Source: Pedobacter caeni
Lineage (GTDB): Bacteria; Bacteroidota; Bacteroidia; Sphingobacteriales; Sphingobacteriaceae
NCBI RefSeq assembly: GCF_900129215.1
Contig: NZ_FQUQ01000001.1
Location: 868,001-932,000, forward strand
Direction: 5' to 3'
Length of the DNA stretch: 64,000 nt
The notes under the pieces: generated by a model
What the model was told of the DNA's origin: nothing
Databases searched by the model: none
The model's input: only the letters and a program-made list of their open reading frames with translations
Part shown: positions 44,692-53,457 of the stretch, one piece after another
Layout of the letters: every line of letters begins with the position of its first letter
Numbering within the stretch: the stretch's first letter is position 1
Position numbers and translations under genes: made by a program

Positions 44692-44818
44692 ACATTTGAA
44701 TGATTTTGGGTTAACGATTGATATGATCTGTCAATAATTTTTATCCGGATTTTTCCGGATGGGGTTAGCTCAAATGATTAGACGTATTCCGACTGGTACT
44801 CGGAATGCGTTTTTTTTT
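44691..44818 (+). ncRNA. Candidate antisense RNA to the susC leader (promoter element plus terminator)
   Basis: On the plus strand, opposite the PUL, a TACATTTG -7 element at 44691-44698 is followed by a 7-bp hairpin (ATCCGGA 44743-44749 with TCCGGAT 44754-44760). Then comes a strong terminator: ACGTATTCCGA (44782-44792) with TCGGAATGCGT (44800-44810) and about nine Ts to 44818. No plus-strand gene uses this terminator. A transcript from about 44705 to 44818 would be about 113 nt and complementary to the susC 5' leader. The -33 box is weak. Inferred; similar antisense RNAs (e.g. DonS) are known in Bacteroides PULs. Confidence 0.5.
44782..44818 (+). terminator. Plus-strand rho-independent terminator inside the fecR-susC gap
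   Basis: 11-bp stem with one G-T pair, 7-nt loop, then a nine-base T-run. It points against the PUL genes and has no T-run on the minus strand. Confidence 0.85.
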
Positions 44819-44892
44819 GGCTCCCCGGGTTTGGGTTAACAGCGTAAAATTTTCTTCATGTTTGGTTTGGTTGGTTATTAGCTCTATTTTTT

Positions 44893-46074
44893 TTATAGTT
44901 TCTTTTTAAAAATGGTAACGTTTGTGCCGCTTATAGAATAATCGAGATCTTCAGTTTCTTTCAGGTAGTTTAAAATAGACGAAAGATTGTTCTTGCGTGA
45001 AACCGCTCCCCAGAACTCCAGATTTTCTATATCTCCTTTGATCTGGACATCTACCCCATACCACCTTGAAACTTTACGCATGATGCTTTTAAGTGTCTCA
45101 TTTTTAAAGACGATTTTTCCATTCATCCAGTCGAGCGCTGCCGATTCATCCGCTTTTTGCACCCTAAGCTGCCGGTCCTTTAACACAGCCTGCTGACCAG
45201 GGCTCAGCAGTACTTTTCCGCTTGTATTTACCTGATGCACCCGGACAGCCCCTTCAAATAACGTAGTGGTGGTAGCCAGCTCATCGGCATAATTGTTAAT
45301 GTTAAAATGGGTTCCCAAAACTTCTGTTTCCTGTCCTGCAGTTTTCACAACAAACGGCCGTTTCTTATCTTTTGCAATCTCAAAATAAGCCTCTCCCTTC
45401 AATTCCACTACCCGCTTACCTGAACCAAATGAGCCAGGAAACTTAAGCTCAGAAGAAGCGTTTAACCAAATCTTACTTCCATCTGGGGTAACCAATTGAT
45501 AAACGCCTCCTTTTGGAGTGGTGATCGTATTATATGCGCTATCATTATTTCCGGGCGACTGCAACAGGCAAGTTAATTTTCCTTGCAGAATTTTAGCATA
45601 GCTTGCGCCATCTTTACTGATGACAGCACCTTCGTTCGCATTTTCAAGGTCAATAGACTCTCCATTGCTGAGCGTAAGCCTTGCCCTTGTGCTTCCCGGT
45701 CCAACGTCTCCGGAAGCCAGGATTTTATTGCCTGAGGTTTTAGGACCGGTATTGGCGTTGAAGAAATACCAGGTGCATGTAGTGATTAGCGCCAGAACAG
45801 CTGCCACCCTGAGGTACGTGCGCAACGATGATGGCCTTACAGAAAGCTCTTCACCGATTTTTTCATGAATCAGCTTCCGGTTATTGTTCAACACGAGCTC
45901 AACCTCTTCGGTATCCTGTGCCTCATGATTTTCCGATTTCAACTGAGCAAGGATCAGCTCATTCAGTTCTGTCTCCTCTCCTTTTAAAAGGAAATGATCC
46001 ATTAAATAGCTGATTTCTTCCTCGCTACACTGTTTCGAAAGGAACTTGTGATATAGATGTTTTAAATCCTGCAT
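44893..46074 (-). CDS. FecR-family anti-sigma factor
   Basis: 393 residues. A cytoplasmic anti-sigma segment (about 1-85), one membrane helix (about 90-108, YLRVAAVLALITTCTWYFF), the periplasmic FecR domain (about 180-280, TTPKGGVYQLVTPDGSKIWLN, the usual GGEY/LxDGTxVWLNA-type core, then GEAYFEIAKDKKRPFVVKT), and the DUF4974 STN-like end (LEFWGAVSRKNNLSSILNYL). It holds the ECF sigma factor encoded 100 bp upstream and receives the signal from the SusC STN domain. It is separated from susC by 201 bp containing the antisense terminator. Confidence 0.93.
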   Translation of the reverse strand: MQDLKHLYHKFLSKQCSEEEISYLMDHFLLKGEETELNELILAQLKSENHEAQDTEEVELVLNNNRKLIHEKIGEELSVRPSSLRTYLRVAAVLALITTCTWYFFNANTGPKTSGNKILASGDVGPGSTRARLTLSNGESIDLENANEGAVISKDGASYAKILQGKLTCLLQSPGNNDSAYNTITTPKGGVYQLVTPDGSKIWLNASSELKFPGSFGSGKRVVELKGEAYFEIAKDKKRPFVVKTAGQETEVLGTHFNINNYADELATTTTLFEGAVRVHQVNTSGKVLLSPGQQAVLKDRQLRVQKADESAALDWMNGKIVFKNETLKSIMRKVSRWYGVDVQIKGDIENLEFWGAVSRKNNLSSILNYLKETEDLDYSISGTNVTIFKKKL

Positions 46075-46174
46075 AGTTTTTAGCTTAACGCTATATACCT
46101 ATACGCTGCTAAAAGGAAAAGTCTATGCTCTAAAATGTTTTTTTTTGAAAATAAATGGCACTGGCCTCCAAAAG

Positions 46175-46792
46175 CTATAAAAACAGTCTTTTGACCATCT
46201 CTATCAGCGTACTCATCATGAAAACAGACAGTAAAAACCGCTTGGAATTGGTAATTTCTGTGCGCAAAAAATTTAAAGCTTTAGCCATATGGTCTTTGAT
46301 GGTCCCTATAGAAACGCCAAAATGCCCGGCGGTGTTCTCATAGCTTTGACACTCCATTTTTATCCGTCGGAAAACAAGACCTCTTTGTGGAGGAAGTTTA
46401 TTGATGGCATTTTCCAATTCCTCATTTATTTCTTTTAATGCGATGATATCGGCAATCGGATCATGAAGTTCAGTCATCAGCAATACCAGCTGTTCCCTCA
46501 GTTTCTGATCCCTTGCTACCTTTCGATAAAAATCGATTGCACAATTTTTGGCAATATGAACTAAAAAGCCTTCGAATGGCTTATCGGGATCCAAAAACGT
46601 TCTTTTAGTCCAAGCTTTCAGAAAAACATCCTGATGAAGTTCAGCAACAATTTCGGGAATATGGACCAGTTTTTTCAGGTTATAATAGACCTTCCTTTCA
46701 TAAACCTGATACAAGATGTTAAACGCCTTCTGATCTCCAGATCTCAGCTTTAAAAGCAGCTCTTTCTCTACATCAGGAAGGATTTTATGCAT
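46175..46792 (-). CDS. ECF RNA polymerase sigma factor (FecI-type, Bacteroidota PUL)
   Basis: Start taken at ATG 46790-46792 (MHKILPDVEKELLLKLRSGD), giving 205 residues; the frame stays open to 46849, but that extra 19-residue hydrophobic stretch is untypical. Region 2 is FNILYQVYERKVYYNLKKL to DVFLKAWTKR, region 4 is LPPQRGLVFRRIKMECQSYENTAGHFGVS with the helix-turn-helix. The hydrophobic C-terminus (FLLSVFMMSTLIEM) is common in Bacteroidota FecI-type factors. Activates the susC operon when FecR releases it. Confidence 0.93.
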   Translation of the reverse strand: MHKILPDVEKELLLKLRSGDQKAFNILYQVYERKVYYNLKKLVHIPEIVAELHQDVFLKAWTKRTFLDPDKPFEGFLVHIAKNCAIDFYRKVARDQKLREQLVLLMTELHDPIADIIALKEINEELENAINKLPPQRGLVFRRIKMECQSYENTAGHFGVSIGTIKDHMAKALNFLRTEITNSKRFLLSVFMMSTLIEMVKRLFL

Positions 46793-47087
46793 AAACAGGT
46801 GTAAATTCGATGGTTTGGTCAGAATCAAATATAATATAAATTTCATCAAACAAACATGAAGTCATCATCTTCGCTGGTCTTCATTTCCTGCTTAATGCGA
46901 AGTGCCCTCGCTACTCAAATAATTTAAAATGAATCAAATTGCCCCCCAAACTTCGAAATGTAAGTCAATCGACTTTTGTGTATTTTAGCTACCCAAACGA
47001 TATTGCCAGTGAGCCATTGTAAAGGAAGTAGGTTTCACTTTATGCCATATCATCAAACTTTAGCACAGATATAAGTACGGAACTGCA

Positions 47088-47825
47088 ATGAAGTATAGAG
47101 AAATAGTACCTACGGGTTATTTGACAAACTTTATTCAAAGTTTTTGGGAGTATGAAACTTCCGACAAGGATTTTGAGCATACCATTATTCCAGACGGGTA
47201 CTTCGATCTGATTGCAGAATTTCAAAATGGGACCTTAATTCTTGTCAAACTTACAGGAGTCTGGACGAAGCCTGTAAATGTAAGCATTCCTAAATCCACG
47301 AAAATATTTGCTGTTCGTTTCAAACTTTTAGCCGCAGAATATCTGTTTCAGCACGAAATAAGATCTATACTCAACACCACCCAAAATCTGGCATTAAACT
47401 ACTGGAACATTGATCAGTACCAAAGTGATGATTTCGAAAAATTCAGTACAGACATCAGTAATCGTTTGGACAATTGCATTAAACACTTAAAAGAAATCGA
47501 CAAGAGAAAACTCAAACTTTTTGAAATCGTCTACAGCAAACACCTCCCCTCTGTAAATGAACTTGCCTGTGAAGCTTTTTGGAACAGCCGTCAAATCAAC
47601 CGATACTTCAATAGTCGCTTTGGTTTCTCGCTAAAAGCATTTCTAAACATCGTTCGATGCAATGCTTCCTACAAAAATATTGCCAAGGGAAATCTTTTTC
47701 CTGATGATAATTTCTTTGACCAGTCTCATTTTATCAAAGAAATCAGGAAGCACACAGGTTCTACACCAGGCGAATTATCCAAAAATCAAAACGTCCGTTT
47801 TTTACAATTGACAATAAAATCCTAA
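47088..47825 (+). CDS. AraC-family transcriptional regulator
   Basis: 245 residues. The N-terminal half (about 1-130) matches the DUF6597 sensor seen in many Bacteroidota AraC proteins (LTNFIQSFWEYET, HTIIPDGYFDLIAEF). The C-terminal half has two helix-turn-helix motifs: SVNELACEAFWNSRQINRYF near 160-180 and DDNFFDQSHFIKEIRKHTGSTPGEL near 205-230. It precedes a VOC gene by 39 bp, the likely target. It is divergent from the PUL sigma gene, with an AT-rich 238-bp gap lacking clear promoters. Confidence 0.87.
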   Translation: MKYREIVPTGYLTNFIQSFWEYETSDKDFEHTIIPDGYFDLIAEFQNGTLILVKLTGVWTKPVNVSIPKSTKIFAVRFKLLAAEYLFQHEIRSILNTTQNLALNYWNIDQYQSDDFEKFSTDISNRLDNCIKHLKEIDKRKLKLFEIVYSKHLPSVNELACEAFWNSRQINRYFNSRFGFSLKAFLNIVRCNASYKNIAKGNLFPDDNFFDQSHFIKEIRKHTGSTPGELSKNQNVRFLQLTIKS

Positions 47826-47864
47826 AAGTATTTTTACACCATTAATCATTTAAAAAAGTGTAGA

Positions 47865-48287
47865 ATGAAAATTACAAAACTCACTCCAAATTTTGAGGTA
47901 ACCGATGTAAAACAAACTGTTGCCTACTACGAAGAAAACTTTGGTTTCAAACTAGTGATGACTGTTCCCGAAACACAAAGTGAAATTGAACAATCCTTTG
48001 CTGAAGACAAAAAGTACGTTTATGCAATGGTACATAAGGATCACATAGAAATCTTTTTTCAGTGTTCAGACACCTTCAAGGAAGATGTTGTCTTTTCTCA
48101 GGGCTTATCCATTGGTGCTTCGGTTTCATTTTATATGGATATTGAGGGTATTGAAAAATTTCATCAGCTCATGAAAGAGAAGAATCTTCAGGTAACCGAT
48201 TTGAAAACAACCTGGTACGGAATGAACGAGTTTTACCTCAAAGACCTCAATGGTTATATTCTTGGTTTTGCAGAAAGAGCAGGATAA
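47865..48287 (+). CDS. VOC (glyoxalase/bleomycin-resistance-like) family protein
   Basis: 140 residues, cytoplasmic, two beta-alpha-beta-beta-beta modules: the first starts KLTPNFEVTDVKQTVAYYEENFGFKLV, the second ASVSFYMDIEGIEKFHQLM and ends FYLKDLNGYILGFAERA. This pattern matches VOC proteins that bind or modify small toxic compounds; a clear set of metal ligands (His/Glu) is only partly visible, so a binding role is possible. It is cotranscribed with the AraC regulator upstream. The next gene is convergent and only 1 bp away. Confidence 0.83.
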   Translation: MKITKLTPNFEVTDVKQTVAYYEENFGFKLVMTVPETQSEIEQSFAEDKKYVYAMVHKDHIEIFFQCSDTFKEDVVFSQGLSIGASVSFYMDIEGIEKFHQLMKEKNLQVTDLKTTWYGMNEFYLKDLNGYILGFAERAG

Positions 48288-48288
48288 A

Positions 48289-48768
48289 TCAAAATGAATG
48301 ATACCTGGATGTTAACTCTTTATCCAGAACGAGCTTCAGACTCCCTCCTTTCATACTAAGCGTATCCCCATTAATAAAAAATATTTTGGCCGGACTGCCA
48401 GCAGTTCTACCCGCTGTTGCAAAATCGTTCCATGCTCTTTTTGTACGAGTCCCTTTTACCCTCTTAACTTTAAGCTTGACGGGACTTAAAACGACAAACC
48501 AATCTTTATCTTCATCTTTAAATAAATGGCTTAGATCAGTTAAATCTGGCCCTTTATCTCCATCTCTAAAATTAAACCCTGAAGACTGTATCGTTTTTTC
48601 ATTCCCGTCAATTTTACAAAATGCCCAGTAAATTTCACTTTTGTATTTTTTGTCCCAAAGCACTGTGGTATCCCGCACCGAATAGATTTTAACATCAGTT
48701 TTATCCTGAGCCTTCGCAGATAATTGAACCACTAGGGCGATTAAGAAAAGTGTAAATTTTACAGGCAT
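48289..48768 (-). CDS. Exported hypothetical protein
   Basis: 159 residues with a signal peptide (cleavage probably after SAKAQ, residue 21). The mature part is basic and polar, with WDKKYKSEIYWAFCKIDG and a Lys/Arg-rich stretch KLKVKRVKGTRTKRAWNDF. I do not recognise a family. It lies 27 bp after a small hypothetical gene on the same strand. Confidence 0.6.
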   Translation of the reverse strand: MPVKFTLFLIALVVQLSAKAQDKTDVKIYSVRDTTVLWDKKYKSEIYWAFCKIDGNEKTIQSSGFNFRDGDKGPDLTDLSHLFKDEDKDWFVVLSPVKLKVKRVKGTRTKRAWNDFATAGRTAGSPAKIFFINGDTLSMKGGSLKLVLDKELTSRYHSF

Positions 48769-48795
48769 AAATTTAATTGATTAGCGCAATAGCTT

Positions 48796-49140
48796 CTATT
48801 GATCAAGAGGAAGTCTTTTAGGTGAAAGCAGCCAGGAAATTCCATCTTCTTCCTGCTTTACATGCCAAATGACAATTCCAAATGCATCTTCGTTTGAAGT
48901 AAATTCAAAAAGCATAAATGGAGGTACCCATATTAATTCAATTTCTCCGTCGCCTGCCCATCCTGCTTTTTTGAATAATTCAGAGGCCACTTTGATGTAT
49001 TCCTCAGCGTTTGATAAAAAATGTGCTGGTTTAAATGTGAAATTTAAGTTGTCAATATACTCATGTGTGAAAAGCCTGAAATTTCTTAATTCATTTGGCT
49101 CATACTTAATCACTTCTTCTTTTTTTATTGAATATGCCAT
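48796..49140 (-). CDS. Hypothetical protein
   Basis: 114 residues, no signal peptide or membrane segment, rich in aromatic residues (NLNFTFKPAHFLSNAEEYI, ELIWVPPFMLFEF, FGIVIWHVKQEEDGISWLL). The second half looks like a small beta-sheet. No family was recognised. Probably in an operon with the exported gene downstream. The 181 bp upstream up to the monooxygenase gene contains no convincing gene. Confidence 0.6.
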   Translation of the reverse strand: MAYSIKKEEVIKYEPNELRNFRLFTHEYIDNLNFTFKPAHFLSNAEEYIKVASELFKKAGWAGDGEIELIWVPPFMLFEFTSNEDAFGIVIWHVKQEEDGISWLLSPKRLPLDQ

Positions 49141-49321
49141 TTTTTGCTCAGGTTGTGTTTTGAAGCACCATCAGGTTCAGAGTTTCGCCTTTATAAACAG
49201 CTGTTCTCCGAAGACATTTTTATAGTCATAATTTCCTTTTGAAATTAACGGGAATTTCAAACAAGATCTGATTTAAGTTTCAATTAAAAAAATCGTATTG
49301 TGGCTTTTTATTTTCACCAAA

Positions 49322-50881
49322 TCAGGACGTAAACCAAAGATCAGCTGCCCGCCTGGTCAATTCCTCATTTGCATCTTGTTCAGAAGCCCAAGCCACAAAC
49401 CCGTCCGGGCGTATCAATACAGTGCTCAAGCCTAACTGTTGTTTCGCTCTGCGGTAAACATATTTCAATTGGTCGCCGTATTCAGTTGCCAGCGTTTTAA
49501 GTAATGTATTCCCGCCAAAATCAAGCAATATCCACAGACCGTCCTGCATTAACCCACCAATTGCAGTACCATCTTCGAACTCAAAGTTGGGAACGCTATG
49601 GCCAATTAAAGGATGCTCATCCGAACGCTTATAGTGTGTAGAAATGCCCCATATCCTTCCGGCAAAATAGGTAGCACCATCCCTGGTATTTATAAGTTCC
49701 CTTACAATCGAATTCAATGCCCGGGCCGCAGGATCTGGTTTCATGATGGCCACTTGCGCACGCGACCAATCCAGAACATTTACTCCAATCGGATGTCTTT
49801 CAGCCTGATAAGTATCCAGTAAGCCCTCTGATGCTTTATTTTTGACAACAGCGGCGAGTTTCCAACCAAGGTTCATGGCATCCCCCAGTCCAAGATTTAA
49901 CCCCTGCCCTCCCAGCGGTGCATGGATGTGCGCGGCATCACCGGCTAAAAACACCCGTTCGTTGCGGTAGGTAGTAGCCTGCCTTGCGCGATCAGTCCAG
50001 GTGGTTGCGATATGCAGTGCAGTAATCGTCACATCGGTGTCAGAGATCCGGCGCAATAATTCCTGAGCGTGTTCAAGCGTAACCGGCTTTCCTGATTTAT
50101 GAAATTCTCCCCCATCAAAATCCTGCATGACGAGGTAATCTGGCTGGGATAACAGATACATACCTGTTGCGGTCACATTTCGCCCTGGATTGAGTTTCTC
50201 CGGATCGGCAATTGTAACATGAGTAGAGTAGCCGGTAAATTCGGGCTCAGTACCGGCAAATTCAAAACCACCGGTTTTACGAACCATACTCCGGCTTCCA
50301 TCACAACCTACAAGCCATTTGCTTTGAAATGATTGGTCAACCGACTGAACGGTTACCTCATCTCCGTTTTGCTTAAAATGAGTCAAGCCAAGCCCACGCC
50401 TGATCACCACTCCCAGTGCTTCTGCTCTACTCGTCAGCATCTTTTCAAGTTCTTCCATTTCAGAAATCAAACTGACCTCAGTAGCGCTTGACAAGCGATA
50501 TTTCCATTGTGAAAACTCAACATTGTCAACATTAAATTGAATGCCGGCAAAATGTCCTCCGGGACGTTGAGGTGCTGACAATTGCGGACCTGTAGTTGAA
50601 GTGATATGTGGTTTCTTTATGCTTTTATGTAGTTGTAGCTCTTTGAGCAAGTCACGGCGATAAAGTGCCTCAATAGTAGGTGCCGAAAGACCGCGCATCC
50701 CGAAAGGAAGTTTCTTCAGTGGGGAGCCGGGATCTTTTTCCTTTTCCAGTATCAGAACTGAACATTTGGCCAGCGCCAGCTCACAAGCCAGGAAAAGACC
50801 TACCGGACCTGCACCAGCAATGATGACATCGTAAATAAAATTCTCTTGTATAGATTTTGTGTTTTCAAGTGTTGTTTTCAT
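49322..50881 (-). CDS. FAD-dependent aromatic monooxygenase (class A flavoprotein hydroxylase)
   Basis: 519 residues from ATG 50881 (MKTTLENTKSIQEN); the frame extends to 50944, overlapping the upstream AraC gene, which is less likely. FAD motifs are AGAGPVGLFLACELA near 20-34, the DG motif LVGCDGSRSMVRKTG and FLAGDAAHIHAPLGGQGLN near 310-328. The thioredoxin-like C-terminal domain (TVLIRPDGFVAWASE) is seen in MhpA-, PgaE- and rifampicin-monooxygenase-type enzymes. It probably hydroxylates an aromatic compound or antibiotic. It lies 40 bp after an AraC regulator on the same strand. Confidence 0.87.
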   Translation of the reverse strand: MKTTLENTKSIQENFIYDVIIAGAGPVGLFLACELALAKCSVLILEKEKDPGSPLKKLPFGMRGLSAPTIEALYRRDLLKELQLHKSIKKPHITSTTGPQLSAPQRPGGHFAGIQFNVDNVEFSQWKYRLSSATEVSLISEMEELEKMLTSRAEALGVVIRRGLGLTHFKQNGDEVTVQSVDQSFQSKWLVGCDGSRSMVRKTGGFEFAGTEPEFTGYSTHVTIADPEKLNPGRNVTATGMYLLSQPDYLVMQDFDGGEFHKSGKPVTLEHAQELLRRISDTDVTITALHIATTWTDRARQATTYRNERVFLAGDAAHIHAPLGGQGLNLGLGDAMNLGWKLAAVVKNKASEGLLDTYQAERHPIGVNVLDWSRAQVAIMKPDPAARALNSIVRELINTRDGATYFAGRIWGISTHYKRSDEHPLIGHSVPNFEFEDGTAIGGLMQDGLWILLDFGGNTLLKTLATEYGDQLKYVYRRAKQQLGLSTVLIRPDGFVAWASEQDANEELTRRAADLWFTS

Positions 50882-50921
50882 ATTAAATGATTGAAACACA
50901 AAATTCTGGAATGTTCCTGCG

Positions 50922-51740
50922 CTAGGCTTGTATAAATGCGACAAAGTCGCTCCCTAAGATCTGCTTTCCTTCTTTTGCTTTTCGTGCGAACACTCCTGGT
51001 GTGCTCCCACTATAACGCTTAAACTCCCTGCTGAGGTGAGGTTGGTCCGAGTAACCCAGCTCATGAGCTAAACTGGAGAGGTTCGTATCCGGATCATGCC
51101 ATAATCTGTTCCGGACCTGCTCAAAGCGCATCAGACCAGAAACATCTTTAACAGTATGACCAGAGGATTGTTTAAAGTTCCTTTCCAGTGTACGAACCGT
51201 TGCATGAGCCGCCTCCGCAACCTTACTTACCGGCATGGTGCCTTTTGCTTCCCTCATTGCAACACCCGCTTTAAATAACATGCTATTCATAGACACCTCC
51301 GACCGCATATCCAGAAAATACTGTTTTACCCGGGCCAGCGCTTCATCTACCCTCCCATCATGTATTGATTTTTTCAAAGCAGATTGGAGCTGAGTGATGG
51401 GATGCTCGAATAGCTGTACACCAGCTTTACCTGAAGGTAAGCCAAGCAAATCAAATACCGTCCAGGGAAAGCACCTCACCCCAATGATCTCTAAACAGTT
51501 TTTCGCATAAAAATTAACAGGCTGATTGAGCAGTCCCATCATAAACGGTGATGGCAAGGCCTGCAGACTTCCGTTGTAAAAAGTGCTGCAGTCAGCTCCG
51601 AAATGGAAAATAATTTCTACATAACCATCAGGTACAACTTCAAATTCCGATTGTTTTTCTCCAAATTCTCTTCTATTGTACCAGAAGCATTTTATCGTGT
51701 CCCGTAACTCTTCCGGAGGTTCAAATTCCTGGTGATGCAT
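50922..51740 (-). CDS. AraC-family transcriptional regulator
   Basis: 272 residues from ATG 51740 (MHHQEFEPPEELRD); ATG 51773 would add 11 residues. The N-terminal DUF6597-type domain (IKCFWYNRREFG, FEVVPDGYVEIIFHFG) is followed by the AraC DNA-binding part: PVSKVAEAAHATVRTLERNFKQSSGHTVK and LSSLAHELGYSDQPHLSREFKRYSGSTPGVF. It stands directly upstream of the FAD monooxygenase gene (40 bp), its likely target, in a regulator-enzyme arrangement like the AraC-VOC pair nearby. Confidence 0.88.
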   Translation of the reverse strand: MHHQEFEPPEELRDTIKCFWYNRREFGEKQSEFEVVPDGYVEIIFHFGADCSTFYNGSLQALPSPFMMGLLNQPVNFYAKNCLEIIGVRCFPWTVFDLLGLPSGKAGVQLFEHPITQLQSALKKSIHDGRVDEALARVKQYFLDMRSEVSMNSMLFKAGVAMREAKGTMPVSKVAEAAHATVRTLERNFKQSSGHTVKDVSGLMRFEQVRNRLWHDPDTNLSSLAHELGYSDQPHLSREFKRYSGSTPGVFARKAKEGKQILGSDFVAFIQA

Positions 51741-51873
51741 TTTTAAAGATAGCAAATTTGTCTGACCCGCCACTCAGCATCAAAGTAGTCAGGATATAAA
51801 TATTTTCCTGCAAGTGTAGCGTTGTCCAAAACATTTACGTTCTTCATTAAAAAAACCACATATCTCTCAAATT

Positions 51874-52497
51874 ATGAAATACCTTTATTTACTCTGTTTT
51901 GTTATACTCTTGTCATCATGTAAAAAGGAACAGGCATATGGTCCTTTTAACCTTAGAAATGGGCAGGAAGTGGAATTATCTGTGGATCACCGATATGGAG
52001 CAATTAATGATCAATTGTTAATATTACCACAAAATAAATATGCTGAAGCATCTCTGCATGGATTCGATAATAGAAAACCTGGCTACATGTATCGTGTCAA
52101 AGCCCGCTTCCATAAAGAAAAAGTGCCTCTCCAGGATGCTGCCGACAGGTGGTTTGATTTCATCAGGGTGATCAGTGAAGAAAAGTATCAGGGAAATGAA
52201 TCGTTTGATATCCAGCTGATCCATCATTATATACCTGGCGGGCAATCAGTTATGCTCAGCAAAGAAAATGAAAAGTATGTATATATTAAGGATAAATTGC
52301 AGCTTACTTACAGCAGTCCGGAAGTAAAAACCAAATTGGAGGAAATCTGGCAAAATGTAGTGGAAATGAGAGAGAATTGGGCAAATGGCAAACCTTCTGC
52401 CGGTCCAAAATGGAAATTCATCACCGCAACTGTTACCCACGATCCTGCTAACTTTGGAAAGGCCTATTTGGTACAAAAGATCGAATTTACGAAATAG
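51874..52497 (+). CDS. Hypothetical lipoprotein (DUF4377-like)
   Basis: 207 residues with a lipobox (FVILLSSCKKEQ, Cys16). The region YAEASLHGFDNRKPGYMYRVKARF recalls the DUF4377 pattern (a short Gly-Phe then a Pro-Gly-Tyr strand), but the match is partial. The remainder is strand-rich with a helical segment (TKLEEIWQNVVEMREN). No function is known. It is divergent from the AraC gene and ends at a strong terminator. Confidence 0.65.
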   Translation: MKYLYLLCFVILLSSCKKEQAYGPFNLRNGQEVELSVDHRYGAINDQLLILPQNKYAEASLHGFDNRKPGYMYRVKARFHKEKVPLQDAADRWFDFIRVISEEKYQGNESFDIQLIHHYIPGGQSVMLSKENEKYVYIKDKLQLTYSSPEVKTKLEEIWQNVVEMRENWANGKPSAGPKWKFITATVTHDPANFGKAYLVQKIEFTK

Positions 52498-52532
52498 GTC
52501 ATCCAACGTTTATTCAAAGTTTCATCACATTT

Positions 52533-52567
52533 AAAGAGAGGTGCCAAAAAATATAGCACCTCTCTTT
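52533..52567. terminator. Hairpin terminator between convergent genes
   Basis: Perfect 12-bp stem AAAGAGAGGTGC (52533-52544) with GCACCTCTCTTT (52556-52567), 11-nt loop. Only a short T-run follows on either strand, so it is a likely but not textbook terminator. Confidence 0.6.
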
Positions 52568-52616
52568 CATAAAAACCTCTTTGGTATAAAAAGAAGGTTA
52601 TCCCCCCTTGCCAGCT

Positions 52617-53417
52617 TTACTTCTTTGTTCCTTCAATCGCATACACCATAGGAATGTGATTTTCTAAATGTTTGATCCTGTATTTTCCAGGTTCAAATTC
52701 AAGGGTCTGATTGAAACAGTTGTATGGAGAATAATCAAATTCATCAAAGGAGTTAATTTCTATTCCGTTTTTAATTAAGCTGTTTAACACTTCACTCATG
52801 CCGTGGTTCCACATGATGTATTCCAATTGAAGGTCTGCATTCCTGTCTGCATAAGTTCCTTCTTCCATCTCTATGATCTCTCCTGTGTTGAAATAATTGT
52901 ATTTAATTTTCTCAAAGTCATCATCAAACATCCAAACCACCGGATGGAACTCCACAAACACAAACTTCCCTGTTGGTTTTAAGAATTGAGCAATAACTTT
53001 TGCCCATTTATCCAGATCAGGTAACCAGCCAATGGTTCCATAACTGGTAAAAACAAGATCAAATTGACCCGTTAAATGTTGAGGCAGATCATAAATATCA
53101 CAACAGATAAAAGTTGCATTTACATTTGTTTTCCCAGCGAGTTCATTTGCACTTTTAATGGCTTTATCAGACAGATCAACTCCTGTCACCTCTGCTCCTA
53201 ACCTCCCCAAAGAAATGGTATCCTGTCCAAAATGACATTGTAAATGCAAAATGCTTTTACCTTTAACATCACCAAGAAGAGCTAGTTCAATAGCATTTAG
53301 TGATGACTTGCCTTTTAAAAAACCTTCAACATCATAGAAATCCGATTTCAGATGTGCATCAGTTCTATTGTTCCAGGATTGTTTATTGATTTCAATATAA
53401 TTACGTTCGGTTTCCAT
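52617..53417 (-). CDS. Class I SAM-dependent methyltransferase
   Basis: 266 residues, cytoplasmic. The SAM-binding motif I is ILHLQCHFGQDTISLGRLGAE near 55-75, with the acidic loop GVDLSDKAIKSA; motif IV is LVFTSYGTIGWLPD near 120-133. This is the methyltransferase type 11/25 group, whose substrates range widely. It lies 40 bp after the maleylpyruvate-isomerase-like gene on the same strand and is probably cotranscribed. Substrate unknown. Confidence 0.87.
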   Translation of the reverse strand: METERNYIEINKQSWNNRTDAHLKSDFYDVEGFLKGKSSLNAIELALLGDVKGKSILHLQCHFGQDTISLGRLGAEVTGVDLSDKAIKSANELAGKTNVNATFICCDIYDLPQHLTGQFDLVFTSYGTIGWLPDLDKWAKVIAQFLKPTGKFVFVEFHPVVWMFDDDFEKIKYNYFNTGEIIEMEEGTYADRNADLQLEYIMWNHGMSEVLNSLIKNGIEINSFDEFDYSPYNCFNQTLEFEPGKYRIKHLENHIPMVYAIEGTKK

Positions 53418-53457
53418 TTATTCTTTTTTGGTTCTAATTGTGATATCAACGATTTGA

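Noticed and set aside
49141..49321. Degraded gene on the minus strand between the monooxygenase and the 114-residue hypothetical
   Set aside because: One frame reads like protein for about 28 codons before stops, but no homology could be recognised and the stretch is short; chance cannot be excluded.
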